Source: Neocallimastix lanati (nom. inval.)
Lineage: Eukaryota; Neocallimastigomycota; Neocallimastigomycetes; Neocallimastigales; Neocallimastigaceae
Direction of reading: 5' to 3'
NCBI GenBank assembly: GCA_016946835.1
Contig: JACVTC010000095.1
Coordinates: 666,501 to 730,500, forward strand
DNA length: 64,000 nt
Under the pieces are notes generated by a model that was not told the origin of the DNA, did no database searches, and saw nothing but the letters and a program-made list of their open reading frames with translations. Of the stretch, positions 10,178-23,395 are shown piece by piece (within the stretch, counting starts at the first letter, position 1; each line of letters begins with the position of its first letter). Both the position numbers and the translations under genes were made by a program.

Positions 10178-13100
10178 TTTTTTTTTAATTTAATTTTACT
10201 TAACACAACTAAATCCTACAATATACTAATTTAATAATAATTATTATATTCAATAAAAAAAAAATTAATAAAACAATTAACTAAATTATACTTCAAAAAG
10301 GAAATAATATTATTCATATTTATTCATTTATTTTATATCTTATGAAGTAAATAATATATTCATATTAATCTATTTATTTTATATTTTATAAAGTTTTTAA
10401 TATAATCGAATTTATTGATTGATTTTATTTTTATAAAGTAAATAATACATTCATATTTATTTATTTATTTAAAACTTTATACAAAAAAAAAATAGTATAA
10501 TCATTAAATCATTTTTATTTATTTATTCAATATTATTATTATTACTAATATTTATTATTATTTTTAAAAAATATTTGAATTTCTAAAATATATTTTATTA
10601 TTGTATATATTACTATTTCATTTAATAGCTTTAAACTATAAAATATTTATTTATATTTATAAATAATTTCATATTTTCTTTCAAACTTAAATTTCAAATA
10701 ATATATTATTAAATTTAACATTACCTTCTTTTTTTATTTATAAAAATCAATTAATCTTTTATTTCTAATAAGACTTTATTACTGTTCTTTTTTTTTTCTC
10801 TAAAGTCTATTTATCTAAAAAAAATAATACTAATAAGTATTTTTTTATGTAATAATATAGGAATTGAATTAGTATTAATAAAATTTTTTCCTTTTTTTTT
10901 TATTTAAATTTTGTGTAAAAGAAAAAGAAAAAAAAGTTAATTTAATTTTTTATATAAATAAAAAAAAATTTTCAGTATATTTTCAACATAAAAAATTAAT
11001 TATTATTATACTATTTATTATATATAACATTTTTTAAAAGAATACTTAATGTCTAAATCAAAATATATAGTATAATATATATAAATAATATATATTATAT
11101 TATTTATATTTATAATTTATATATATATTAAAGATATAAATAATATATTCCAATATTATTTACTAATTATTTAAATCATTAAATAGTCGTTAATGATACA
11201 TACACATAAGTATTAATTTGTGTTACTATAAATTAATATTATTATCTTTTATCAATTAATAAATTAACTTTAATTTATAATAAATTTCTTATTATTTATC
11301 TATTAACTAACTACATAAAAATATACATAAAATATTGCTACACATAATTAATTATACAATATAATAATTATTAGTTCAAGTTTTTGGAATATTAAACAAA
11401 AAACAAAAAAAAAAAAAAACTATGATTCCTACTGATAATATTTAATAAATTACTCTATTATCAAAAATAATATATTATATATTTATGAAAATTTAACTGT
11501 TATCTTTTTATTATTAAATACTATTTAATAACAAAAAAAAAAAAAAATACCTATATTCAGCTTTTAGCTTTTATATTATATATCTCTTGATTTAATAATA
11601 TAAAATAGTTGACCTATTTTTTCCTTAAATTATTATTTTAAAAGATATATGCCTTAATAATAAGTATATAAAATTACTAAAATTATTAATATATATTTCA
11701 ACTTACTAATTTTTTTATATGTTTTTTTCTTTAAAAAAAATTAAATAAAAAAATATAATTTTTATTGAAATTTTTAAATAATAAAATTTATACTTCTATT
11801 TAATAAAGTATTTTTTTTTAATAAATTTCTGTTATTCTATATTTGTAAAATATTTAATACTTTTATAATATTACTTTAAACAAATAAATATTTTTTTTAT
11901 GTTTTTTTTTTATTTTTTATAAAAAATAAGTTTTATTATAAACTTGTTAACATTTATATATTAATCATATATCGTTTTTATATAATTATATAGATATTAA
12001 CTTGTAATATATTATAAAAAATTAAAATAATAATAATTTAAATTTCATAAAAATTTTGTAAATATATACAAAAATGTTTTTCTTTATTTTATTTTATTTT
12101 TATTATTTTTTTTTAATAGTTCTTTTTTTTTTTTTAAATTGGTAATTTTTTTATTTATTTCTTAAATTAAAAATAAACTATTTTCCCAGAAATATTTTTT
12201 TAAAAATATTACTTTCTTTACAAAGTATTGATAGTTATTATTATTTACTTCCTTCCAATAAATATTATTAAAATAATAAAAACTTAGCAATCTTTTTAAA
12301 AGCGTAAAGAAAAAAAATAATAACAAGAGAAAAGTGTACTTTTATATAACAAAAATTTTCTATTTAAATTAATAATATATAATAATTAACCATTATATTT
12401 TTATTTTAATATATATTTGACATATAAAGTGTTTAATATATTATTCAAAATATAATTATTAGTTGTATTATGTTTATTATTAAGATAGTAAATAGTATAA
12501 ATATTATTATAATTATAATAATAATATAAAAAATAATTGTAATAGTTTTTTTTTTTTTTTTTCTATTATAATTATTATTACTATTATTATTAATTAGATC
12601 GAAACCTTTTATTTATTTGTTATTAATTTATCCTAAAATAAAAAAGATAAATGGTAATGTTATTGTATTGATTGTGTATATTATAATTATAATTATAATA
12701 TATGCACTCTTTATCTTATAGTAATTTGAATTATAGAATTAGGTATTATAAACTATATATTATGATGTATTTATATAATGATAATCTAATTATTTAAAAA
12801 ATAACCTAACTAAACAATAATAAATTAATAATTACTTCATTATTTAAATATTTATATTATTAACCAATATAATATAATATAATATAATCTTATTTTATAT
12901 TTCCTTCTCAACTATTAAATAGATGTAGTTATGCAGCATATTACAATACATTGTAATATACACATACATCATGTATGTAATGGTGTTAATATATTAATAA
13001 CTATATTACTAATACATTGCAATATGCAAAATTAAAATTAAAAAATAGAACTTTATTAAATAAATAAACTTATAATTAATTATTTCCTTTTTTTTCTTTA

Positions 13101-14056
13101 ATTAAAAAAGCTTAAAGATTTTTTTTATTAGTTGCTTATATAATAATAATAAATATTTTTTTATATATTATTTAATTAATTTATTTAGTTATTTATTTAA
13201 TTATTTTTTAGTTATTTATTTAGTTATTTATTTAGCTATTTATTTAATTATTTATTTAATTATTTATTTAGTTATTTATTCAGCTATTTATTTATAAAGT
13301 TAGTTATTTAATAGAATGACAAAAGTAAATTATTTTTCTTTTATCATTCTATAAAACTTATATATATAATAAATATTAATATAATATTATTACTAATAAA
13401 TAATAATAAATAAATGAATATATATTAATAATTAATCTTCATTTAAATAAATAATCAAATAAATAAATAAATAAATAGTCAAATAGATAATTAAACTAAA
13501 TAAATTTTATTTTATATAAAATAATTCAATAATTTAAAATTATTGGTTAAAATAAAATTTATACTAATTAACTTATATTTATATATATTTATTTACATAA
13601 TATATTTTAATAACTAAAAGCAAAAACAAGATAACTTTTATTTGAGATTAGATAAAAGAAAATAATGTTATATTAATGAATTATATGTATTCTTTAGTTG
13701 TCATTATATTAATATTATTTGATAAAATATAAAATATATAAAACATTAATATTACAAAACCCTTCATGAATTTCATAAAAAAACAAAAAACAGTATTAAT
13801 AGTGTAAATTATATATATAAATATATGTGTAATGTTAATGACTAAAAAAAAATAAAAATAAATTAATAATTCATTTCTTTAGTTAATATATTTTATATGT
13901 AGTATGTTTCAATATATAATATTTTAAAGACTTATTATAGTAAATAGTTACTAACAAGAATATTTTATTATTAATTTTATTTTTTATTGTTTATTTTTTA
14001 TTATTAATTTTATTATTCGATGAAAGGATATATTGACGTTTAATGGTATAGAAAAC

Positions 14057-14095
<39 letters not shown>

Positions 14096-14895
14096 AAGGA
14101 CCGAGGCTATGAACTTTTAAAATTTTAATTAAAAAAAATAAAAAACAATTATTTAATATATTATTAATATGTTTATATTTATAAATAGATTTAATTAATT
14201 GTAGATTTTAATTAATTATTTTAAATAAAAACAAAGCAATTATAATAAGCATAAACAATTTTTTATTTTTATTATTATTATTATTATTATTAAATTGTTT
14301 ATTCTTTTCCCTTCATATTTGTTTTAGCTATAAATTAATCTATTTATATAATTGTTCATTCCTCGATATCGAATTATATATATAATGTAATGTGACGACA
14401 TCAAAAAAAAAAGTATAATTAATAAAGATAGAAAATATTAAAAATAATTTAAATATTTATTATTTAATTTAACCATAAACTAAAAATATTTACTTGAAAT
14501 TTCAAATTAAATTTAAAAAATAATTAATAATAATAAAAAAAAAAATAAGATGTATTACTATATAATATCAAAAAAAAAAAAAAAAAAATAAATAAAAAAT
14601 AAAAAAAGATGTATTATTATATAATATCAAAAAAAAAAAAAATAATAAAAATACAAATAACAACAAAAATAAAATATAAAAAATAAAATATAAAAAATAA
14701 AAATAAAATATAAATAAACAGTATTATTATATAATATAAATCAAATAATTAAAACGTATATTATATAATATTTCAAATAATTTATTTCCATTAGTTTTAT
14801 TTTTCATCGTTACTATTAATGTTATATATGAATTATGAATCATTCATTTCTGAATTATTGTATGAAACTTATCAGTAATAGTAGAAAATAATAGA

Positions 14896-14932
<37 letters not shown>

Positions 14933-16356
14933 GATTAATATTTTACATTTGAAATAAATTTAATTTTTAAATTTTCTTCAAAGCATTGTAATTAAAAAAG
15001 CATATTAAAGAACTAATTATATTTAATATATTTATTATTTATTATTTATAATTTATTATTTATTTATTTATTTATTATTTATTTATTTATTATTTATTTA
15101 TTTATTATTTATTTATTATTTATTTATTTATTTATTATTTACTATTTACATTAATGTGTCAATATTTTTATTTATTTATTTACAATAAATATATTAAAAA
15201 TAAACATAACCATATATATAAAACAAACAATTTAAATCAATATTAATATTATAGTACTTAAATAATAATTTTTTTTTTTTTTAATTTGCAAATAAATAAT
15301 AATTTTTATTTTTATTTAATTAATAAATAATAGTTTTTTTTTTTTTTTTTCATTTAATTTGCTAATTAATTTACCAAAAATTAAAATATCAAAATAAACA
15401 AAAAAAAGTTAGTAAATAATAAAATAAACGAAACTAATATTAATTTTATATTTTATAATATTATATAAACACAAAAAAATATATTTATATATTTAATAGT
15501 AATCACAATAATTAAATATTATAATATTCTTTTTCTTCATTATTCAATCAACATTATACTTTCATATAAAGTAATAATAATAGTAATTCATAATATTATA
15601 CATAGTAACATATGTCATTAAACAATTTTAGAATTTTTATTAGTAAATAATATAATTTAAATATTTTTATATTAGATATAAATTATTTATTATTGTTAAT
15701 ATTATATTTTACTAACAATTTATATATTAAAAATATTTAAATTAAAAAATATATATTATTAAAAACATTAAAAATTAAAATTGACACAAATTCACCGAGT
15801 CATTTCATCCTAAAGAATAATAAAAATAACCAACAACACTAAAACAATATTAATAATATTAAATAGAATTCTCGGGCACTAAATTTAAGGTAATTAAATC
15901 ATATCTAATATAAATTGAGAGATGTACCTATGAATATAATACATTAATTATGCATAGATATGAATGTATAAATTGTAAATTTATGTTAAAAAATATAATT
16001 ATATTTATATGTACTTCTAAGAATGATTAATATATAATTATATTAATATATTTTTCTAAAAATGATTAAATATATTCATTTCTATATTTGATATTAAATT
16101 ATGGTTTTATATATTAGAAAATAAAATTTTCACTGTGATAAAATAAAACATACATTTTTAATCATTAGTTTAAAAAAAATTATTAAATAAATAAATTATT
16201 AATTGAAATCAAAGTGTATATTCATTAAAAAGTTAATAATAAATAAAAGAATAATAGAAATATTATACAATATTTATTTAATATTCAATACTTTGTATTA
16301 TTTACATAATTGTTGACTATTAATTTAATCATATCTTCTATTCATTATTATTCTTA

Positions 16357-16388
<32 letters not shown>

Positions 16389-16900
16389 GTTTATTATAAT
16401 TAAAAAAAAAACTTAATAAAAAACTTTAATGAATATTGTATTTTTTAATTAATATACACATAAAATCAACATAATTAATTCTATTTTTATCTAAATTATA
16501 CATTCAACCAAATACGATTATATGATTTTATTGGCTACATTTTTTTCACTTTATTAATATATCAATTTATAACTTTATTTTTCAATATTTAAATATTTAA
16601 ATAAAAACAATAAAAAAAATCATTTTTTCGATATTTAAATATTTAAATAAAAACAATAAAAAAAATCAAAGATCTAATAATAATTATAAAATAATATATC
16701 CAAATTTGTGTTTATTAAAAAATTTTTTTTTATTCTTTAATTAAATTTTATTTTTACTACTTTAAATATTTCATATTTTTATATTTTGTTTTAATTAAAG
16801 CCATAGTCAAAATATTATAATAATTATTCGATTTATTATATAATGATTTTAATAGATTATAATTATATTTGATATATAGTTTATTATATTATACATTGAT
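10178..16900. other. Gene-free AT-rich spacer upstream of the glycogenin-like gene
   Basis: About 6.7 kb without any ORF I would defend. The first few hundred bases left of this stretch's gene boundary (10178 onward) must hold the gene's promoter and 5' UTR, but no specific element stands out. It contains homopolymers (poly-A at about 14059-14093, poly-T at about 16361-16388), TTAG/TTAA-ATTTATT repeats (13190-13295), an (AAT)n run (about 14897-14930), TTATTTAT arrays (15040-15140), a duplicated segment with gatgtattattatataatat (about 14545-14640) and a roughly 45-bp duplication at about 16580-16670. I see no tRNA or rRNA genes. Confidence 0.6.
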
Positions 16901-16937
16901 AATTCATTATTTATATAATGAGTTTTATATAATTTTA

Positions 16938-17395
16938 CTATTATTTATTATTTATTATTTATTATTTATTATTTATTATTTATTATTTATTATTTATTAT
17001 TTATTATTTATTATTTATTATTTATTATTTATTATTTATTATTTATTATTTATTATTTATTATTTATTATTTATTATTTATTATTTATTATTTATTATTT
17101 ATTATTTATTATTTATTATTCAATTATTTATTATTTATTATTTATTATTTATTATTTATTATTTATTATTTATTATGTATTATTCAATGATTTATTATTC
17201 AATGATTTATTTTTTATATTCAATTATTTATTATTTATTATTTATTTATTATTTATTTATTATTTATTATTTATTATTTATTATTCAACTATTTATTATT
17301 TATTATTTATTATTCAATGATTTATTATTTATTATTTATTATTTATTATTCAATGATTTATTTTTTATATTCATTATTTATTATCCAATTATTTA
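16938..17395. repeat. Heptanucleotide array (ATTATTT)n
   Basis: About 230 bp of nearly perfect 7-bp periodicity (16940-17175), then a degenerate continuation interrupted by ATTCAATGATTT-like variants to about 17395. The frame with YYLLFII repeats is a by-product. It is not a known telomere repeat. Confidence 0.85.
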
Positions 17396-17515
17396 TTATT
17401 GTTGCTCTAAAATTTATATTTAGTTATTTCATTTAATATTAGAAATATAATAGAACAAATAATTAAAATATTACTGTTCTAAAATTTACAATTTCATATC
17501 AAATCTTAATTATTT

Positions 17516-17552
<37 letters not shown>

Positions 17553-18316
17553 ACATTTATTAAATATAAAGTACTATCATAAGTATGAATGTAATATATA
17601 TATATATGATTATTTTGTTTGAAGTTTGACTATTAATTATAAGATATAATTATATATTCTTAAATATATAATTATATTATATATTAAATAGTTAATTAAC
17701 AGCCATTGTATTAAATTAAAACGAGCTTACTATTACATAATTAAGTGTAGTAGAAATTAGTTTTATATATATATATATAATAATTAATATTCTGATTTAA
17801 ATGGTATTATATTTTAAAATTTTGAAAATAAAATATAATATTTTATTTTTTAATATGATTTAATTCTTTACTAATATTTACATAAAATGTTTAAATAAAT
17901 AACAAAAAAATATAAAAAAAAAAAATTAAAAGCACAAAAAAAATTAAAAATTAAAAATTAAAAAATAGTGAACCCTGGTATATATTTGGTTTTGAATCAT
18001 TAATCAATTTAAATGGAATACTAAAAATAATAAATTGTATTGAAATAAAAATTAAAAATAGAATAAAATAAATAAATAAATAAAGTATATAAACTAACAA
18101 ATTAAATAAATAAATTAATATAATAAATAAATTAATTTTAGATAAAAAATCTTTTATAATTTGACTAAATATTATATATTATATTATTAGAAATATTTAA
18201 TTATAAAATAAAGGTAATATATTAATATAATTAAATAATGATAAAAAAATTATAATAAAAATAAAATATTTAATAGAATTAAATAATGATAAAAAAATAA
18301 TAATAATAAAAAAGTT

Positions 18317-18474
18317 ATAATATTAAATAATCATTAGGTAAGAGAAATATTATTATTGTAACCATACATACAATTAAAAAAATATTATTTAAAACATAAT
18401 ATTAAATAATCATTAGGTAAGAGAAATATTATTATTGTAACCATACATACAATTAAAAAAATATTATTTAAAAC
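18317..18474. repeat. 79-bp tandem duplication
   Basis: Two adjacent 79-bp copies, 18317-18395 and 18396-18474, each starting ataatattaaataatcatta and containing gtaaccatacatac. They look essentially identical, implying a recent duplication. No coding potential. Confidence 0.88.
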
Positions 18475-18834
18475 AAAGTATTAATTTGTTTTAAACAATA
18501 TTTTTAATGAAATAAGTTAAGTATTAATTATTTATTTAATTTTAATGAAACCATTATCTAACAATATTTTTATCCATATTTATCAATAAAATTCTAGTTT
18601 TTTCTTATATATAAACATTCATTATACATACATTATTCAGAAATTATTTATTTATTTATTTATTTATAATTTTTATAATTATTTGAATCACTACTAAAGA
18701 TAAAAATATATTATTCAAATATTAAAAAAAAATAATATTCGATTATTATTATATTTTATTATATTATTCACAAATTCTTATAGCTAAATTGTTTATTTGT
18801 ATTATTAACAATTGACAAAAGATTTTTATAACCA

Positions 18835-19200
18835 TTTATTTATTATTTATTACTTATTATTTATTATTATTTATTATTTATTATTTATTATTTATTATTT
18901 ATTATTTATTATTTATATTTATTATTTATTATATTTATTATTTATTATTTTAATTATTTATTTAATTATTTATTATTTATTTAATTATTTATTATTTATT
19001 TAATTATTTATTATTTATTTAATTATTTATTATTTATTTAATTATTTATTATTTATTATTTATTTAATTATTTATTATATATTTAATTATTTATTATTTA
19101 TTATATATTTAATTATTTATTATTTATTATTTATTTAATTATTTATTATTTATTATTTATTTAATTATTTATTATTTAATTATTTATATTTTATTATTTA
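18835..19200. repeat. TTATTTATT / TTAATTATTTATTATTTA degenerate array
   Basis: About 365 bp of mixed 7-bp TTATTTA units followed by a longer unit that inserts TTTAATTATT at intervals. It resembles the 16938 array with a higher-order variant. Non-coding. Confidence 0.75.
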
Positions 19201-19278
19201 ATATTATATTTACATAATCATATATAGAAAGTTGATTTTTATATATATTACATTATAATTGACAAAAAAAAAATGATA

Positions 19279-19401
19279 TTATATTATTTAATTGACTAAA
19301 TAATATATCTTTCTTTTAATTATATTATTTAATTGACTAAATAATATATCTTTCTTTTAATTATATTATTTAATTGACTAAATAATATATCTTTCTTTTA
19401 A
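19279..19401. repeat. Three tandem copies of a 41-bp unit
   Basis: Copies at 19279-19319, 19320-19360 and 19361-19401, each containing atttaattgactaaataata and ending ctttcttttaa. They are essentially identical. Confidence 0.88.
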
Positions 19402-20336
19402 TAATATTTTTATTACTTATCCAAAACCAATGATAAAATTCTCATTAAAACTTCAAAAAAGATTAATTTCCTAAAATGGTTATATTAATTAATATATTTT
19501 TTTAATTTTTTTTTATATATTTGTTTATTTTATTGTTAATATATATATTTTAATATCATATATAAATAAGTACATAATAAAAAAAAAAAACCTTTATTTA
19601 ATATATAATAGTATAATATAAAATAATTAAAAAAAATCTGTGTTTTTTAATTATTTTTTTTTATTAATTAAATCTTCTTTTTTTTTTTTCTTTATTTTAT
19701 TTCCCGGATTGAAAGGATTATGGGTTTTAATTAAAAATAAAAAAATAAATAAAAATAAATAAATATAAGAAAAGAAATATAAAAATAAAATAATCAATTA
19801 ACAAATATTAATAGCAATAATAATAATAATAATAAAGTAATAAAGTCTATTCATAGTCTAAAAAAAAAACAAATATTGTAATTATTATAATTATAATAAT
19901 TTTATTAACAATTAATATATTATTGTATGTGATTATTAAACATAAATTTATAATTATCAAAATATTGAAACTATTTTTAAATTTATTTTTATTATTCAAA
20001 TAATATTATAAAATTATATTGTATTAATATATTTCATTAATTTATAAGTTGAAGAATTGTATAAAGTTTTTCGTTTTTCTTCTTTTATTAAAATAACTAA
20101 AGTAATAGTATTTTTTTTTTAAATTTTACCTTTCTTTTTGAAAATAACAACTATCTAGTATTAAAAGTTGTACAGATTATCAAATCTAATGCTAATAATA
20201 ATAATAGTAAATTAAAAGATAATAATAAAAATAAAAATAAAAAAAAGGTAAAATATAATCGGAAAAAAGTATAAAAGATTTTTCATATAAGAAATTATCA
20301 TTAAAAAAGTTTAAAGGTAATAATTGGTAAATATAA
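19402..20336. other. AT-rich spacer, nothing recognised
   Basis: Homopolymer runs, an AATAAATAAA stretch and an (AAT)n tract near 19815. A short GC-richer string lies at about 19702-19730 (tttcccggattgaaaggatt), but I cannot assign it. Confidence 0.5.
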
Positions 20337-20339
20337 GAC

Positions 20340-20455
20340 CAAACTATTGGGTGTGGGGCATTTCGCCAAATTGCATTTCGCCAGGTTGCGTTTCGCCAAT
20401 TTTTTGAAAGCATGTGGCGTATTAAAAAAATGTGGCATTTCGCCAAATTGAGAAT
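20340..20455 (+). repeat. TTTCGCC 15-mer array, copy 1
   Basis: A GC-richer island with four CATTTCGCCA or CGTTTCGCCA motifs, three of them spaced 15 bp apart (about 20357-20400) and one at about 20435. Two TGTGGCGTATT/TGTGGCATTT variants lie between. A related patch lies at 23205-23395 in the opposite orientation. Coding potential is not credible. Confidence 0.6.
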
Positions 20456-20502
20456 TATTAAATAAATAAATAAATAAATAAATAAAATTAAATATTTTTA
20501 AT

Positions 20503-20730
20503 TGTTAGAAGTAGAAATTTATGATATATAAATAAATGTTAAATTAGATTAAATTAATATGAATATATGAATCATATTATGTAATACATTAATTAAATAA
20601 ATTAACATGTATCTAAATTTAGCCACAGTTCTTGTATAAATAGAACTGGTTTTACTTTAATTGTAAATCTGAGGTTAGTTATTAATACATAATAAACATT
20701 TATTATAAAACCCATTTTTACCTTCTAAAA
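20503..20730 (+). repeat. 5' LTR of the TRIM element
   Basis: 228 bp, TGTTAGAAG to CTTCTAAAA, matching 21204-21431 almost base for base. Contains cacagttcttgtataaatag, a TATA-like context. Confidence 0.9.
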
Positions 20731-20763
20731 GATTAAGAGTCTCAAGACTCTAATCAACTGAGC
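20731..20763 (+). promoter_or_regulatory. Primer-binding site resembling antisense of a tRNA-Lys(CUU) 5' half
   Basis: Directly after the LTR, the reverse complement reads as a D-arm (GCTCAGTTGATTAGAG) followed by an anticodon arm ending GACTCTTAATC, which fits a lysine tRNA with anticodon CUU. The primer 3' end would lie just after the anticodon loop, as in the half-tRNA priming known for Drosophila copia. There is one extra base relative to standard tRNA numbering between the two arms. Confidence 0.6.
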
Positions 20764-21191
20764 GAAATAAGCTGACAAGTAATAGAAAATTTCAAAATGG
20801 TAATTACAAAAGACTCTTAATCAAAAATATAAAGAAGTGAAATCTATATTACAACAGCTATAATAGCCGGAACTTTAGAAGAACTACTAGCCTTCATAAC
20901 TAGCTCAATGATTACAAAAAGGAAAGGACATTACCCCCACATAAAATAAATGTGAAATTAGTAAGACCGAACAAGAATGTCACCTCTAAAATAATATGGT
21001 TAATGTTAATCCACAAAACATATAAATTATGGTTATTGCTAAACCAAAAAGCAAATATAAATTACCAATGAAGGGACAAAAATAAACTTGTATGAAAAAA
21101 AATTCATCGTAGTCGGCATATATAATTTAAAACTAAATAAATTTAAACTTCTTTGAAGCAAACTAGATTTTTGTATAAACAGAAAATCAAG

Positions 21192-21203
21192 TTTGAGGGG
21201 GAA
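21192..21203 (+). promoter_or_regulatory. Polypurine tract of the TRIM element
   Basis: tttgagggggaa directly precedes the 3' LTR, the usual place and composition for plus-strand priming. Confidence 0.75.
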
Positions 21204-21431
21204 TGTTAGAAGTAGAAATTTATGATATATAAATAAATGTTAAATTAGATTAAATTAATATGAATATACGAATCATATTATGTAATACATTAATTAAATA
21301 AATTAACATGTATCTAAATTTAGCCACAGTTCTTGTATAAATAGAACTGGTTTTACTTTAATTGTAAATCTGAGGTTAGTTATTAATACATAATAAACAT
21401 TTATCATAAAACCCATTTTTACCTTCTAAAA
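21204..21431 (+). repeat. 3' LTR of the TRIM element
   Basis: 228 bp, nearly identical to 20503-20730, followed by TSD TTAAT at 21432-21436. Confidence 0.9.
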
Positions 21432-21436
21432 TTAAT

Positions 21437-23060
21437 ATTGATGTATTTATATTTTTGAAGTAAATATTTAAATATTAAAAAATTTTTTTTCATATATAAA
21501 TAGCTTTACAAATATCTGTTTAAATAAATAATAAATTGTTAAGTAATAAATAAAAAAAAAAAATAATAATAATAATAAAATAAACAATATAGTAATATAA
21601 TTAATAAAAAAAAATAATAATATAAACACTATTATTATAAAAGGATTGTCATTAATAATAATAATGACGATTAAATTATAAATAATATTATTATTATTTG
21701 CAAATATATATATAAATGAATTAATAAAAATAATATTTACCTACTTAAGAAAAATGTAAAAAGTTTTTCTTACAGTATTTTATAAATTAACAATAAATAA
21801 TATATAATAAATAATAAATAAATAATATAAACTGTAGCAATAATTACAGAAACATCAATAATAATATTTTTATAATAACGATGAAAATTATAATAGTTAT
21901 TAAATATAAAAATAAATATAAAATTATAATATAATATAGGTTAGCTTAAGAACATTAAAATATATTTTTATGATAAAATATTATTATTTTAAAAATATAT
22001 TTATATAATTAAAATATTGTTATAATATTACTTTTTACAAAATATTAAAATATATCTTTATAATTAAATATATTTTTATAATTAAATATATTTTTATAAT
22101 TAAATATTTTAAATAATTATTTTATTACTATTTTACAAAATATTAAAATATATCTTTATAATTAAATATTATAAATTATTATTTTATTACTATTTTACGA
22201 AATATTAAAATATATAATAATAATTTTTTTAATGGTGAAAATTATTTTAAAAAGAGAATAAATGAATAAATACAATAATTAATTATTAAAGTATTTTTAA
22301 TCTTTATTAGATTAGGTTAGCTTAAGAACATTAAAATATATTTTTATGATAAAATATTATTATTTTAAAAATATATTTTTATAATTAAAATATTGTTATA
22401 ATATTATTTTTAAAATATTAAAATATATCTTTATAATTAAATATTTTTTATATAATTAAATATTTTAAATAATTATTTTATTACTATTTTACAAAATATT
22501 AAAATATATCTTTATAATTAAATATATTTTTATAATTAAATATTTTAAATAATTATTTTATTACTATTTTACAAAATATTAAAATATATCTTTATAATTA
22601 AATATATTTTTATAATTAAATATATTTTTATAATTAAATATTTTAAATAATTATTTTATTACTATTTTACAAAATATTAAAATATATCTTTATAATTAAA
22701 TATTATAAATTATTATTTTATTACTACTTTACGAAATATTAAAATATATAATAATAATTTTTTTAATAGTAAAAATTATTTCAAAAAGAGAATAAATGAA
22801 TAAATACAATAATTATTAAAGTATTTTTAATCTTTATTAGATTAGGTTAGCTTAAGAACATTAAAATATATTTTTATGATAAAATTTTATTATTTTAAAA
22901 ATATATTTTTATAATTAAAGTATTGTTATAATATTATTTTTTTACAAAATATTAAAATATATCTTTATAATTATATTTATTTTTATAATTAAATATTATT
23001 AATAATTATTTTATTTTAAAAAATATCTATAATTAATTATAAAATATAATAAAAACAAGT
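21437..23060. repeat. AT spacer with higher-order tandem repeats
   Basis: A segment starting ggttagcttaagaacattaa recurs at about 21940, 22315 and 22847. Between these starts are variable numbers of an approximately 80-bp subunit containing acaaaatattaaaatatatc and aataattattttattactat. The array looks like nested duplication of an AT-rich unit. I see no coding capacity. 21437-21939 is plain AT spacer. Confidence 0.7.
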
Positions 23061-23063
23061 TTA

Positions 23064-23185
23064 AAAAAATTATTTTGAATTTTTATTTATTTAAAAAAAT
23101 TATTTTGAATTTTTATTTATTTAAAAAAATTATTTTGAATTTTTATTTATTTAAAAAAATTATTTTGAATTTTTATTTATTTATT
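23064..23185 (+). repeat. Four tandem copies of a 30-bp unit
   Basis: Unit attttgaatttttatttatt plus taaaaaaatt, repeated about four times. It yields an apparent NFYLFKKIIL repeat peptide, judged non-coding. Confidence 0.8.
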
Positions 23186-23204
23186 CATTTACTTATATCA
23201 ATAA

Positions 23205-23395
23205 GCCATTTGTCGAAATGCAACTTGGGGAAATGCAACTTGGGGAAATGCAATCTGGCGAAATGCAATCTGGGGAGATGCAACTCTCCCCAAACTATTA
23301 TTTTAATGGGGTTAGTGAATGGGGAGAGCGCGTTTCGAACCGCACATGAATATATATAAGCCACATGTTTTTTGAGATGGCGTATTATATATAAA
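23205..23395 (-). repeat. TTTCGCC 15-mer array, copy 2, with 8-bp inverted repeat
   Basis: Five 15-bp units of the type aaatgcaacttgggg/aaatgcaatctggcg (reverse complement of the copy-1 motif) lie at about 23214-23285. CTCTCCCC at about 23284-23291 and GGGGAGAG at about 23321-23328 form a perfect inverted repeat around a 29-nt centre. The right side has gcgtttcgaacc and then gatggcgtatta, which also occurs near copy 1. Confidence 0.6.

Larger units (their letters stand above)
20503..21431 (+). mobile_element. Complete non-autonomous LTR retrotransposon (TRIM-like), 929 bp, TSD TTAAT
   Basis: Two 228-bp direct repeats (20503-20730 and 21204-21431) begin TGTTAGAAG and end CTTCTAAAA. They flank 473 bp without a usable ORF. 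The 5-bp TTAAT occurs immediately before (20498-20502) and after (21432-21436) the element, a perfect target-site duplication. I noticed only two differences between the LTRs (a T/C near 20569 and one near 20702), so insertion is recent. A primer-binding-site candidate abuts the left LTR and a polypurine tract abuts the right LTR. Lacking gag and pol, it must depend on enzymes supplied elsewhere, probably from a Ty1/copia element. Confidence 0.88.

Noticed and set aside
16869-17423. 184-aa ORF of YYLLFII repeats
   Set aside because: Translation of a (ATTATTT)n array. A hydrophobic repeat is expected from any frame and gives no evidence of a gene.
20192-20446. 84-aa minus-strand ORF with NWRNATWRNAIWRNA repeats
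   Set aside because: Generated by the TTTCGCC 15-mer array and AT flank, with no family resemblance.
23310-23350. tRNA-like T-arm (GGTTCGAAACGC on the minus strand) next to CTCTCCCC
   Set aside because: The matching acceptor strand GGGGAGAG lies on the wrong side, there is no D-arm or anticodon arm, and the site is inside a repeat patch.
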